Assembly: GCA_026705345.1 (NCBI GenBank)
Contig: JAPPAV010000092.1
Coordinates: forward strand, 25,848-89,847
DNA from: Gammaproteobacteria bacterium
Lineage (GTDB): Bacteria > Pseudomonadota > Gammaproteobacteria > Pseudomonadales > Azotimanducaceae
Direction: 5' to 3'
DNA length: 64,000 bases
Part shown: one piece after another, positions 1 through 9,289 of the stretch
Position numbering within the stretch: the first letter of the stretch is position 1
Layout: every line of letters begins with the position of its first letter
The notes under the pieces: generated by a model
Told to the model about the DNA's origin: nothing
The model's database searches: none
The model's input: the letters and a program-made list of their open reading frames with translations, nothing else
Program-made: the position numbers and the translations under genes

Positions 1-1182
1 GTGACGCTGATGCCGCAGATGGCCGACTACGTCATGGTCGGCGACGGCATGGCGGTGGGCACGATCATGGACGACGACGACGCGCCGTCGGTGATGATCG
101 CCGACATGAGCGGCATGGAGGCCGACGGAGAGATTGCCTTCACGGTGACGCTCGACGCCCCGAGTGGCCTGCCTATCGCGTTGGACTGGATGACGGGCGA
201 CGTGGCGACGCCGGACGACATGTACGGCATGGCGACGGCGGATGTGGACTACACGTCGGTCAGCGACGGCATGGTGGAGTTCGTGCCGTCAGCGCCGGGC
301 ATGGCAGGCCCGACCGAAATGATGGTCACGGTGATGATCACCGACGACATGCTGGACGAGCATGACGAGATGTTCGGCGTGACGCTGATGCCGCAGATGG
401 CCGACTACGTCATGGTCGGCGACGGCATGGCGGTGGGCACGATCATGGACGACGACGAACCGCCGACCCTGTCCATCTACGACGGGAGCGCTCCGGAGGG
501 CGACGGCAACGTGCCCTTCATGGTGAAGCTGAGTGCGGAGAGCGGCCTGCCGATCAGCGTGGGCTGGGCGACGGGCGATATGGAGACGCCGGAGGACATG
601 TACGGCATGGCGACGGCGGACGTGGACTACGCCTCCTCGACCGGCACGGTCGAATTCGCGCCCGGCGACACGGAGATGACCGTCGACGTCATGGTCATGG
701 ACGACGCGCTGGACGAGCACGACGAGGTGTTCGCCGTGAACCTGGGCGATGCGAGCTACGCGACCGTGGACGACGGCATGGCCGTCGGCACGATCGAGGA
801 CGACGACGATCCGCCGGCCTTGGCGATCGCCGACTCGAGTGCAACGGAGGCCGACGGCAAGGTCACCTTCACGGTGAGCCTGGTGGCACCGGATGGTTCG
901 CCTGCGCCGAGCGGTTTGCCGATCAGCTCGGGTTGGTCGACGGGCGACATGGAAACGCCGGACGACATGTACGGCATGGCGACCGCCGGGGTGGACTACG
1001 AGGTCGTCGACGCCGGCATGGTCGAGTTCCCAGCCGGCGAGACCGAGATGATGATCGACGTCATGATCATGGACGATGCGCTGGACGAGCACGACGAGGT
1101 GTTCGCCGTGAACCTGGGCGATGCGAGCTACGCGACCGTGGACGACGGCATGGCCGTCGGCACGATCGAGGACGACGACGAT
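1..1182 (+). repeat. Identical DNA repeats inside the Calx-beta gene
   Basis: Bases 1-80 are identical to 379-458 (period 378 bp), and bases 706-810 are identical to 1078-1182 (period 372 bp). Both periods are whole codons (126 and 124) and correspond to one Calx-beta unit. Identity at DNA level, including third positions, implies recent duplication or gene conversion between repeats. Confidence 0.9.
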
Positions 1183-4062
1183 GCGCCGGCGGTCAGTGTC
1201 GCCGACGCCTCGGCTTCGGAAGGTGCTGGCCCGCTGGTCTTCACCGTTAGTCTGGACGCTCCCAGCGGCTTGCCGAGCAGCGTCGACTGGGCGACCGGGG
1301 ATATCGCAGTGCCCGAGGGCAGCTATACGATGGCGCTGGCCGATGTGGACTACACGGCGGCTGGCGGTACCGTCGACTTCCCCGCCGGCGAGACGGAGAT
1401 GAAGGTCGAGATCGAGCTCTTGGACGACGCGATCGACGAGATGGATGAGCTGTTCGCGATCGTGCTGACGAATCCGATGTATTCGGTCTTCGGCGGCGAT
1501 GCCGAGGCGGTTACGGCGACGGGTACGATCATGGACGACGACGATGCGCCCTCCGTTTCGATCGCGGACGCCAGCGCCATGGAAGCTTCCGGCGAGGTGA
1601 CGTTCGCAGTGACCCTCGATGCGCCGAGCGGCTTGCCGATCAGCGCGGATTGGGCGACCGGCGACATGGCGACGCCGGACGACATGTACGGCATGGCCAC
1701 GGCTGATGTCGACTACATGTCGGCCAATGGCACGTCGGAATTCGCTCCCGGCGACACCGAGATGATGGTGACGGTCATGATCATCGACGACCTCTTGGAC
1801 GAGCATGACGAGGTGTTCGGGGTAACGCTGAGCAATCCGACCTACGTGATGGTCGGCGACGGCGAAGCGACGGGTACCATCGAGGACGACGACGCTGCGC
1901 CGACGATGTCCATTGCCGACGCCAGCGGTCCTGAGAGTGCCGGTAGCTTGGTGTTCGACGTGACCCTGAGCGCGCCGAGCGGCCTGCCGATCATGGCCGA
2001 CTACGCGACGGCTGACGGCACCGCGATGGCCGGCGAAGACTACGCGGCGACCATGGGAACGCTCAACATCGAACCGGGCGGGACGAGTGCCACGGTCGAG
2101 GTGCCGATCATGGACGACGACTACTACGAGTCGGCGGAAGAGACGTTCCACGTTCATCTGAGCGGTGCCATGTACGCGACGCTGGACGACGGTTCGGCGG
2201 TGGGAACCATCACCAACGAGGATGATCCCCCGACCTTGGCGATCGGCGACTCGGGTGCGACCGAGAGCGACGGCCAGATGACCTTCACGATCACGAAGTC
2301 CGGGAACACCCGGCTGGATGCCACCGTTGATTGGGCGACCTCCGACGGAACGGCCAGGGCGGGCGAGGACTACGCGAACTCCAGCGGCAACGTGACCTTC
2401 GGTCCCGGATCGACGAGCATGTCGATCACGGTCGCGATCATGGCCGATGACCGCTACGAGGGTGAGGAGAACTTTACGGTCACGCTTAGCGGTTCGGCCG
2501 ACTCGACGCTGTCGGATGCCTCGGCGACCGGCACCATTACCGATGACGACGCGGAGGCGGTGGTGAAAGCCTGGCTGGCCCGATTCGGCCGCACGGTCGC
2601 GACCCACGTGGTGGATGCGGTCGGCGGGCGTCTGACCGGCGAGCCGGTGGAGGCCACGGTCGCGCAGCTTCGGTTGGGCGGCTACGAAGTGGGTGGCACA
2701 GACGCGGTCTGGGGAGGTCCGACGCGGCTGTCAATGGCTGGCCAGCGTCCCGGTGTTACCGGCGATCCGCTGTTCAACCCAGTTGTTGATCGCGGATTCA
2801 GCCCCGGGTTCGATCCGACCTTCGGCCAGGCCTGGGGTGGCGCTTCGCAAGGCCCCTGGGTAGGGACCCGGAACAACGGTTTCGGAAACCTGCTGGCGCG
2901 CAGTTCGTTCCACTTCTCCGCGGCGGGCTCGAACCCCGGCGACTCGTTCGCCCTGTGGGGCCGTGGCGCGATGACGAGCTTCAGTGGAGACGACGGCTCG
3001 CTGTCCCATGACGGCGACGTGACCACCGGAACCGTGGGTGTCGACTTCGAAACCGGCCAGACCTTGTTCGGGATCGGAATGTCGCATAGCCAGGGCGACG
3101 GCGAGTTTTCCGGATCCGCATCCGGTCTGGCCGGCGGCAACCTGGATAGCTCGCTGACGCTGTTCCATCCGTATGTGCGGGTGAACATCAACGAGTGCAC
3201 GTCGATCTGGGGCCTGGTCGGTACCGGGTCGGGCGATCTGACCCTGACCAATGGGGCCGGTGGCGCCGCGATCGACACCGACATCGAGATGACGATGGGC
3301 GCGGCCGGTTTCCGCGGGCCCTTGGCCGCCGGCTTGGGCGACTTCGGCCTTGAAGTGAAGTCGGACGTGTTCCTTGCGAGCATGTCGGCGGACAGTGCGC
3401 CGGGCTTGGATTCGGTGGACGCGGAGGCGAGCCGGGCCAGGGTGGCGCTGCAGGGCAGCAACACGACGGAACTCGAGGGTGGCGGTCTGTTTACGCCGAC
3501 GTTCGAGGCCGGCCTGCGCTACGACGGCGGCGACGCCGAAACTGGAGCGGGTGTCGAGGTCGGCGGTGGACTGCGCTTCTCCGATGCCAGCCGACGGGTT
3601 TCGCTGCAACTCAACGCGCGAGCCCTGCTGGCCCATTCCGAGAGCGAATACGAGGAATGGGGTCTGGGCGCATCGGTCGTGGTTCATCCGAACGCCAGCG
3701 GCCAGGGTGTGACGTTCAACGTTCGCACGGCCTGGGGCGAAGTGGCCAGCGGTGTTGACGCCATGTGGTCCCGCTACGACGCGGCGGCCCTGGTCAACCG
3801 CGGCGAGCGAAGCCTGGCTCGACGGATCGGCGCCCGCTACGACGCCGAACTCGGCTACGGCCTCAATGCGCCGGGCGGCCGCAACGTCCTCGTGCCGTAC
3901 GTCGCGGCAGGCGTGTCCGATATCGGCACCCGGGACTACCGGTTGGGCCTGCGGCTACGTTCCGACTCGAACATGGACTTGAGGTTCGAGATCGATCGCC
4001 GCGAAGGCCTTGGCTTCGAGCCGGATCACGGCGTGGTCCTTCGAGGTTGGCTGTTCTGGTAG
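1..4062 (+). CDS. Calx-beta repeat surface protein with C-terminal autotransporter-like barrel (5' partial)
   Basis: The frame is open from the first base, so the N-terminus and any signal peptide lie upstream. About 850 residues are Calx-beta domains of roughly 100-130 residues. Each ends in a GTIxDDDxxP linker and carries ATGDxxTPDDMYGMATADVDY-like motifs; one partial and seven complete units are visible. The acidic loops fit calcium binding. A linker at about 850-900 (VKAWLARFGRTVATHVVDAV) leads to a Gly- and aromatic-rich beta-strand region from about 970 to the end, which finishes in LRGWLFW, typical of an outer-membrane barrel. Likely role: calcium-binding adhesin or surface-displayed protein. 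Oddities are a very high Met content inside the repeats and long identical DNA repeats (1-80 = 379-458; 706-810 = 1078-1182). The family is clear; the ligand is unknown. Confidence 0.85.
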   Translation: MTLMPQMADYVMVGDGMAVGTIMDDDDAPSVMIADMSGMEADGEIAFTVTLDAPSGLPIALDWMTGDVATPDDMYGMATADVDYTSVSDGMVEFVPSAPGMAGPTEMMVTVMITDDMLDEHDEMFGVTLMPQMADYVMVGDGMAVGTIMDDDEPPTLSIYDGSAPEGDGNVPFMVKLSAESGLPISVGWATGDMETPEDMYGMATADVDYASSTGTVEFAPGDTEMTVDVMVMDDALDEHDEVFAVNLGDASYATVDDGMAVGTIEDDDDPPALAIADSSATEADGKVTFTVSLVAPDGSPAPSGLPISSGWSTGDMETPDDMYGMATAGVDYEVVDAGMVEFPAGETEMMIDVMIMDDALDEHDEVFAVNLGDASYATVDDGMAVGTIEDDDDAPAVSVADASASEGAGPLVFTVSLDAPSGLPSSVDWATGDIAVPEGSYTMALADVDYTAAGGTVDFPAGETEMKVEIELLDDAIDEMDELFAIVLTNPMYSVFGGDAEAVTATGTIMDDDDAPSVSIADASAMEASGEVTFAVTLDAPSGLPISADWATGDMATPDDMYGMATADVDYMSANGTSEFAPGDTEMMVTVMIIDDLLDEHDEVFGVTLSNPTYVMVGDGEATGTIEDDDAAPTMSIADASGPESAGSLVFDVTLSAPSGLPIMADYATADGTAMAGEDYAATMGTLNIEPGGTSATVEVPIMDDDYYESAEETFHVHLSGAMYATLDDGSAVGTITNEDDPPTLAIGDSGATESDGQMTFTITKSGNTRLDATVDWATSDGTARAGEDYANSSGNVTFGPGSTSMSITVAIMADDRYEGEENFTVTLSGSADSTLSDASATGTITDDDAEAVVKAWLARFGRTVATHVVDAVGGRLTGEPVEATVAQLRLGGYEVGGTDAVWGGPTRLSMAGQRPGVTGDPLFNPVVDRGFSPGFDPTFGQAWGGASQGPWVGTRNNGFGNLLARSSFHFSAAGSNPGDSFALWGRGAMTSFSGDDGSLSHDGDVTTGTVGVDFETGQTLFGIGMSHSQGDGEFSGSASGLAGGNLDSSLTLFHPYVRVNINECTSIWGLVGTGSGDLTLTNGAGGAAIDTDIEMTMGAAGFRGPLAAGLGDFGLEVKSDVFLASMSADSAPGLDSVDAEASRARVALQGSNTTELEGGGLFTPTFEAGLRYDGGDAETGAGVEVGGGLRFSDASRRVSLQLNARALLAHSESEYEEWGLGASVVVHPNASGQGVTFNVRTAWGEVASGVDAMWSRYDAAALVNRGERSLARRIGARYDAELGYGLNAPGGRNVLVPYVAAGVSDIGTRDYRLGLRLRSDSNMDLRFEIDRREGLGFEPDHGVVLRGWLFW

Positions 4063-4079
4063 GCCTAGGGCAATAACTT

Positions 4080-4115
4080 ACCTGGCGGGCGCTCATCGAG
4101 CGCCCGTCGCCAGGT
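4080..4115 (+). terminator. Long hairpin after the Calx-beta gene
   Basis: ACCTGGC pairs with GCCAGGT and the inner GGGCGCTC pairs with GAGCGCCC around an ATC loop, with a small GT bulge on the 3' side. It lies 17 bp after the stop codon and just before a second hairpin followed by a T tract. It probably helps termination or protects the mRNA 3' end. Confidence 0.6.
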
Positions 4116-4127
4116 GCCTTAGACGTG

Positions 4128-4162
4128 GGCGTGCCACCGACGGTGGCACGCCTTTTGTTTTG
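4128..4162 (+). terminator. Rho-independent terminator
   Basis: A perfect 11-bp stem (GGCGTGCCACC / GGTGGCACGCC) with a three-base loop is followed by TTTTGTTTTG. It closes the Calx-beta transcription unit and separates it from the aminotransferase gene. Confidence 0.9.
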
Positions 4163-4225
4163 TTGCCGCGGCGGGAAGCGTCTGAACGAGCTTCCCGTCG
4201 TCGCGTTCTCCTCGGGAGTTCCAAC

Positions 4226-5641
4226 GTGAGTAATCGAGTCGACCCTCTCCACACCCTCCACAACGAAATAGAACCGGGTTCGATTGCGGCGCGCGATCTC
4301 GCCCACATGCTTCATCCGACGACGAATCTCGCCGACCTGCACCGCGACGGCCCGGTGGTGCACGAGCGCGCGAAGGGCGTCTACCTGTGGGACAACCGCG
4401 GCAAGCAGTACATCGAGGGTATGGCGGGCCTATGGTGCACGGCGCTCGGCTACGGTGAAGAGGAATTGGCTAGAACGGCGGCGGACCAGCTTCGCAAGCT
4501 GTCGTATTCGCAGCTATTCGCGGCGAAGACCCACGAGCCGAGCGTGCTGCTCGCCGAAAAGCTAAAGGAAATGGTGCCGTTCGACGCCGGTCGCGTCTAT
4601 TTCGGTCTATCGGGTTCGGATGCCAACGACACCCAGGTCAAGCTCATGTGGTACTACCACAATCTCATCGGTCGTCCAGAACGCAAGAAGATCATCTCGC
4701 GTCGGGGTGGCTTCCACGGCGTTACCGTCGCGGCGGGGAGCCTCACGGGTCTGCCGCCGTTCCACAAGCACTTCGACCTGCCGATCGCGAATGTCCTGCA
4801 TACGGATTCGCCCTTCTACTACCGGGAAGGGCGTGAAGGCGAGACGGAGGACGAGTTCACGACCCGGCTGGCCAACAATCTCGACGATCTCATCAAGGCC
4901 GAAGGGCCGGAGACGATCGCGGCGTTCATCGCGGAACCGGTCATGGGGGCCGGGGGGGTCGTGGTCCCGCCGGCGGGTTATTTCGCCAAGATCCAGGAGG
5001 TCCTGCGACGCCACCGCGTGTTCTTCATCGATGACGAGGTCGTGTGCGGATTCGGGCGTACCGGCAATCCATTCGGGGCCGATACGTTCGGGATCGAACC
5101 GACGACGATGAGCGTGGCAAAGGCGCTGTCGTCGGCCTACCTGCCGATCAGCGCGACGATCATTCCGGAGTTCATGTACGAGCCGTTCATCGAGGCGAGC
5201 CGCGAAGTCGGCGTCTTCGGCCACGGCTTTACCTACTCCGGCCACCCGGTCTGCGCGGCGGTTGCGTTGCGCAACCTGGAGCTGATGGAAGAACGCCAGA
5301 TCTTCCGGCACGCCGCCCGGGTTGGCGAGACCTTCCAGGCACGCCTGCGTTCGTTCGAAGACCACCCCCTGGTGGGTAATGTGCGCGGCGTGGGCCTGAT
5401 CGGCGCCATCGAGATGGTGGCGGACAAGGAAACCCAGACCCCGTTTCCCGCCGATGCCGGCGTCGGTGCGTATTGCCTGAACCGTGCATTGGACCACGGC
5501 CTCATCCTGCGCAACCTGGGCGATGCGATGGCGTTCTGTCCTCCGCTCATCATCGACGACAACCAGGTAGACGAACTATTCGGCAAGTTCGAACTGGCGC
5601 TTTCGGAAACCTTGGACTACGTCGGGCGGCTATCCGTTTGA
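4226..5641 (+). CDS. Class III PLP-dependent aminotransferase (omega-aminotransferase family)
   Basis: A 471-residue transaminase of fold type I. The GTG start at 4226 is preceded by GGGAG with 7-base spacing; upstream in-frame codons run through the terminator and are not used. Visible motifs are LYLWDNRG-like entry (VYLWDNRG), GSDANDTQVK, the FIDDEVVCGFGRTG cofactor-binding Asp motif at about 268-280, and the PLP lysine in SVAKALSSAYLP at about residue 299. The overall pattern fits the putrescine/taurine/beta-alanine:pyruvate aminotransferase group that moves an amino group from a primary amine or omega-amino acid to an alpha-keto acid. The exact amine donor cannot be told. It stands alone, between a terminator and palindromic repeats. 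Confidence 0.88.
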   Translation: MSNRVDPLHTLHNEIEPGSIAARDLAHMLHPTTNLADLHRDGPVVHERAKGVYLWDNRGKQYIEGMAGLWCTALGYGEEELARTAADQLRKLSYSQLFAAKTHEPSVLLAEKLKEMVPFDAGRVYFGLSGSDANDTQVKLMWYYHNLIGRPERKKIISRRGGFHGVTVAAGSLTGLPPFHKHFDLPIANVLHTDSPFYYREGREGETEDEFTTRLANNLDDLIKAEGPETIAAFIAEPVMGAGGVVVPPAGYFAKIQEVLRRHRVFFIDDEVVCGFGRTGNPFGADTFGIEPTTMSVAKALSSAYLPISATIIPEFMYEPFIEASREVGVFGHGFTYSGHPVCAAVALRNLELMEERQIFRHAARVGETFQARLRSFEDHPLVGNVRGVGLIGAIEMVADKETQTPFPADAGVGAYCLNRALDHGLILRNLGDAMAFCPPLIIDDNQVDELFGKFELALSETLDYVGRLSV

Positions 5642-5660
5642 CTCGCAGGATCAAGAATCC

Positions 5661-5757
5661 GTAGGGGCGACCCTTGTGGTCGCCCGTGCCGGACACGCCG
5701 GCCCACCCGGCAACGGAACGGGACAAGCCCGTCCCCGACGACTCCGTTGTTCCCTTT
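5661..5757. repeat. GTAG-type REP-like element, tandem copy 1
   Basis: GTAGGGGCGACC-CTTGT-GGTCGCCC forms the first hairpin. A spacer follows, then a second hairpin GACGGG/ACAAG/CCCGTC-like (here AACGGGACAAGCCCGTC) ending CCCCGACG. The next copy follows 128 bp later with the same internal order. Confidence 0.85.
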
Positions 5758-5788
5758 CCGTCCGCGGCACGGTGAATGACAAACCCTC

Positions 5789-5880
5789 GTAGGGGCGACC
5801 CTTGTGGTCGCCCGTGCCGAACACGCCGGCCCACCTGGCAACGGGACGGGACAAGCCCGTCCCCTACGACGGTGTTCCCT
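5789..5880. repeat. GTAG-type REP-like element, tandem copy 2
   Basis: Same layout as the copy at 5661, with a complete 3' boundary CCCCTACG, the inverted complement of the 5' boundary GTAGGGG. Spacer GCCGxACACGCCGGCCCACC is shared between the two copies. Confidence 0.88.
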
Positions 5881-5959
5881 GCCCTTCGGCGGCCCGGGCT
5901 CCGGGGTGGGGCGCTACGGTCCGGTTTCCTGCACGCCCGGTGTCACGGGAGAGCATGCC

Positions 5960-8900
5960 CTATCCGCCGGTACTGAGTTGGCGGAAATACTCCGCCACCG
6001 CTTCGGAGTCGTAGCCCTGCTCCCGCTCTTCGGCGCGGACCGGCGTGCCGTCCACCTTGCGCAGCGCGATTTCCATTTGGTCGAGTTCGGTGAGCGTCAG
6101 CCGATACAGACGTTCCCGATTGGCGTCGCTCGCTCCTAGACCGCGATAGGTCTGTCGGGACTCGGCGAAGTCGAGAACGCCCTGCGAGCCGAGCACCTGC
6201 TCGGCTAGAACCCGGGCGGCGTCGGCGATTTCGCGCATTGTTCGTGGGTCGCCCCCCGCGCCGACCGCGGTCAACTGGCGACGCAGGGCCTGAACGTCGG
6301 CCACCGTGGTGGGCGCTGCCGGATTCGCGTTTGCGCTCTCGAATCGTTCCACGGCGTTGGCTAGTCGGTTGTTCAGTCGGTTGAGGGCGTCGTAGACGGG
6401 TCGTTCGCGAGTGGCGATGAACAGGGGCCGGCCCATCTCGAAGTAGTCGGCCGCCATTGTCAGCTGGTCGACGACCCGAGAGTCGGCGAGATCGTCCAAG
6501 GCGCGGTCGAGCAACCGCGTCAGATCGGCGTTCTCGTCCGGCGACTGGGCGAGTTGCGCCCGGAGATCCGACACGTCGGCGGCGATACGTTCCACGTCCT
6601 CCCGCATGCGTCGCTTCGTTTGGGCTTCCTCATCGAAGTCGGTGCCGCGGTAGGTATACGACTTGCCTTGGTTGTACGCATCTACGACCTCCTGTCTCCA
6701 CGCGTCGAGGCGCTTGAGGATGCGCTCTTGCTCCGCGAGCAGGGCTTCCGTCCGGCGCTGCGCATCGCGCAAACCCGCCCCGAGCGAATCGCGCTGATCC
6801 TCCAGAAGCTGATCGGCCGTTCGACGGAGGGCGTCCGCTCCTTGTCGGAATGCCCGGGCAGCGGTACGAGCGTCACCTTCGGCATTTGGTGACGCAAGTG
6901 ATCGCTCGATGGCTTCACGGGCTCGGTCGAGATCGTCGAGCGTGCCGCGGACATCGGGGGGTGGGTTTGCACCGGATGGCGTACGGCCTGCCGCGGACCT
7001 TCCCGACGAGCGCCCTCCTGGCTGTGCACCGGTTGGCTCGCGGGCGGCCTGCTGCGACGACGGGTTCGAATCGTTTGCGAATTGATCGCGCAGGCGCTCG
7101 AGCTCGCGCTGTAGACGCTCCAATTGCCAACGGGACAGCGGTCTTTCTTGCGCGCCCCCCTGCTCATGGGCGCGAGCGAGTTCCTCGCTCCGCCGAGCAA
7201 GCTCGGTAAGACGACGCCACTCGGTCTCCGCCGACTGCGGTTCCCGTGCACCGCCCCCCGGCGTCTGGGGAGACTCGTACCGGTTCTGCTCCGGGTCGGC
7301 TTCGAGGTCGAACAACTCGGACAGCGATCGGCTCACCGAGTCCCCGGCGCTGCTGCTCGAGAGCGTCACGTTGACGTTGCGCAACCCCGCTTCCGCTGTC
7401 AACAAATGCTGCAAAGCGCGCTGTTCCGGCTGAACCGCGTCGTCGAGGTGGTGGTTCGCGAGTGTGTCGGCGGCGATTTCCATCTGAGCAGCGGCCCGGT
7501 CGAGTTCGACCACATAGGGTTCCACTTCGTTGTTGTCAGAGAGCCTGCGACCCTGGGTGCGGGCGACCAGCGTCTCGACCTGTTCCCTGAGCGTTCTTTG
7601 AAGAACGGCGACCAAGTCAACTTGGTCTTTGAGGTCGCTGCCGGCGCGAGCCCCGGTGTCGCGCTCCTGGATCAAGTTCCAGGTCGCATTCACGATCTCG
7701 CGCTGGCGGCTGGAGAGTTCCTGCTCGCGGGCGCCGCCCCCGCCGTCGCCGCCGTTGCCGGCGCTGTTGGTGCCCATGTCCCGGTAATGCTTGTCGAACG
7801 CACGGACGTCCACGAAGTAGAGGGCGGTTTTCGTCGATTGCCGATGGTCTCGGGCAACCGCATGGATAGACATGACGTCGCCCGGGCGGATGGGTCGTTG
7901 CTCATCGCCGACCGCGAGATCCTCGAAGAGGATGGTGTGGCTCGCGTCGGCTTCTCGAGCGACCGTTGTCGCCTGGTGGTCCAGGCTGGTCCAATCGCTG
8001 CCGTTGACGGCGTAGAGGACGGTCAAGGACTCGATGCCGAAGTCGTCCTTTGCGCTGAACCGAAGCGCGACCTCCTCGATCGCCGTGGCCGACCGATCTC
8101 GACCGGGAAACGTGAACTCGACTTCCGGCGGGCCATCCTGGATCACGTCGATCAAGTAGTCGTCGCTGATCCGAACCACCTCGCCACGATGTCGGACAGC
8201 GACATGCCACGTTCCGGGAGCCTCGACCGTGAACATGCCAACGCCGTCGTCGAGATCGAGTTCCTCGTCGTTGACCACCAAGTGGGCGTCGTCGAGCGGC
8301 AGACTCGCTCGGATTCGAGTGCCGACCCGCGTTCCCTCTACGCTGGCGACGTCGCCGTGGTCCTGTGTGGTTTTCTTGAGGCCCGTCCAAGCGGGATAGT
8401 CGAGGGCCAATTCCACGCCCTCGACCACGGGAAGGTCGGCGACCTCGATGCGGAAGCGATCCGAGTTCAGACGTCCGTGGCGGGTGCCGCCGGCGCTGAC
8501 GTAGTACTCGACGGCCTCGTTGACGGCGACGAGCACGAACTCGTGGGTGCCGTCCCGCGATGCGGGCAACATGGTGGCCCGTTCCCAGCTGCCGGAACCC
8601 GCAAATGAGGCGTTGACCGCGAGGATATCCGCCGCGAAACCATGTGCCTTGGCACGGAGCAGCACATCGGTCCCGCGCGGCACGACGACGTCTCCGGGCT
8701 CGACGACGATCTTCGGTCGGGTATCCGCGAGCAGGTCGCCCGTCCAAAGCCGCTCGGCGGGCAGTCGCCAGCTTGCCGGCGCGGCATCGTAGGTCAGATA
8801 CAGCGTCAACGCGGCCGCTGCGAGAATCGCGAACGGCGGCAAAAACAACCAGGTCGGCGCGGCGCGCCGCGGGGGATGCTCCCGAGCGATCTCGAGAGCA

Positions 8901-9289
8901 TGTCCGGCCAAGTGCGGCAACAGCGCCGGGGGTTGCTGCCGTCGCGATGCGTCGAACCAGGTGATCAGGCGGCCATCGAAGGCGGGGATTCGGCGCTCGA
9001 CCTGGCGCGCGGCTCGGCGCGCGCCAAGCCGACGAACGACGCAGGCGACGATCGTGGCAACGCCGATCGCGTAGAGCAGGACACGTGCCGCCACGATCCA
9101 GCCTTCCGAGGGCACGACGTAGGCCGTCACGGCGGCGAGGGAGACCGTCAATACGGCGAGCACGCCGATTCCCGCGACGGCGATCCGGGTTCGGGCGATC
9201 CACTTGAGGCGCGCCCGGCATCGGTCCAGGTATCGGCCGATGGCCGGGCCGGCGATGTCGGGGGCGGGGCTGGATGCGACTTGGGTCAT
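5960..9289 (-). CDS. DUF4175-family membrane protein with long helical C-terminal region
   Basis: 1109 residues. The start is the ATG at 9289, overlapping the upstream gene's stop as ATGA; a longer frame upstream overlaps that gene and lacks support. Three N-terminal transmembrane segments are visible (about 36-58, 64-85, 147-168), followed by beta-rich periplasmic domains (to about 600). A long charged, Gln/Arg/Glu-rich region with predicted coiled coils follows (about 640-1100). This layout matches the large DUF4175 proteins found with MoxR/DUF58/BatA genes. No catalytic motif is seen. Last gene of the operon; probably a scaffold or sensor for the VWA proteins encoded upstream. Function unknown. 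Confidence 0.8.
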   Translation of the reverse strand: MTQVASSPAPDIAGPAIGRYLDRCRARLKWIARTRIAVAGIGVLAVLTVSLAAVTAYVVPSEGWIVAARVLLYAIGVATIVACVVRRLGARRAARQVERRIPAFDGRLITWFDASRRQQPPALLPHLAGHALEIAREHPPRRAAPTWLFLPPFAILAAAALTLYLTYDAAPASWRLPAERLWTGDLLADTRPKIVVEPGDVVVPRGTDVLLRAKAHGFAADILAVNASFAGSGSWERATMLPASRDGTHEFVLVAVNEAVEYYVSAGGTRHGRLNSDRFRIEVADLPVVEGVELALDYPAWTGLKKTTQDHGDVASVEGTRVGTRIRASLPLDDAHLVVNDEELDLDDGVGMFTVEAPGTWHVAVRHRGEVVRISDDYLIDVIQDGPPEVEFTFPGRDRSATAIEEVALRFSAKDDFGIESLTVLYAVNGSDWTSLDHQATTVAREADASHTILFEDLAVGDEQRPIRPGDVMSIHAVARDHRQSTKTALYFVDVRAFDKHYRDMGTNSAGNGGDGGGGAREQELSSRQREIVNATWNLIQERDTGARAGSDLKDQVDLVAVLQRTLREQVETLVARTQGRRLSDNNEVEPYVVELDRAAAQMEIAADTLANHHLDDAVQPEQRALQHLLTAEAGLRNVNVTLSSSSAGDSVSRSLSELFDLEADPEQNRYESPQTPGGGAREPQSAETEWRRLTELARRSEELARAHEQGGAQERPLSRWQLERLQRELERLRDQFANDSNPSSQQAAREPTGAQPGGRSSGRSAAGRTPSGANPPPDVRGTLDDLDRAREAIERSLASPNAEGDARTAARAFRQGADALRRTADQLLEDQRDSLGAGLRDAQRRTEALLAEQERILKRLDAWRQEVVDAYNQGKSYTYRGTDFDEEAQTKRRMREDVERIAADVSDLRAQLAQSPDENADLTRLLDRALDDLADSRVVDQLTMAADYFEMGRPLFIATRERPVYDALNRLNNRLANAVERFESANANPAAPTTVADVQALRRQLTAVGAGGDPRTMREIADAARVLAEQVLGSQGVLDFAESRQTYRGLGASDANRERLYRLTLTELDQMEIALRKVDGTPVRAEEREQGYDSEAVAEYFRQLSTGG

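Larger units (their letters stand above)
5642..5959. other. 318-bp intergenic region filled with palindromic repeats
   Basis: The region between the aminotransferase stop and the convergent DUF4175 stop holds two tandem copies of the GTAG-type repeat (5661-5757 and 5789-5880). I see no coding sequence here; apparent open frames on either strand are readings of the repeats. Confidence 0.8.

Noticed and set aside
289-2607. A 772-residue open frame on the minus strand opposite the Calx-beta repeats
   Set aside because: It reads Arg/His-rich low-complexity sequence repeating with the sense repeats; GC-rich antisense frames of this sort arise from the codon bias of the real gene.
5550-5854. Short minus-strand frames rich in GDHKGRPY peptides in the intergenic repeats
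   Set aside because: They are translations of the REP-like elements with no start signals; only the copies fused to real enzymes are likely to be translated.
5661-5880. Tandem repeats considered as a CRISPR array
   Set aside because: Only two units with long unequal spacers, each unit itself a double hairpin, dispersed copies elsewhere and no cas genes nearby.
7060-7090. A GGTTCGAATCG string resembling a tRNA T-arm
   Set aside because: No cloverleaf can be folded around it and it lies inside the DUF4175 coding sequence.
7124-8608. A 494-residue plus-strand frame inside the DUF4175 gene
   Set aside because: No recognisable family or start signals, and it is fully antisense to a well-supported coupled operon gene.
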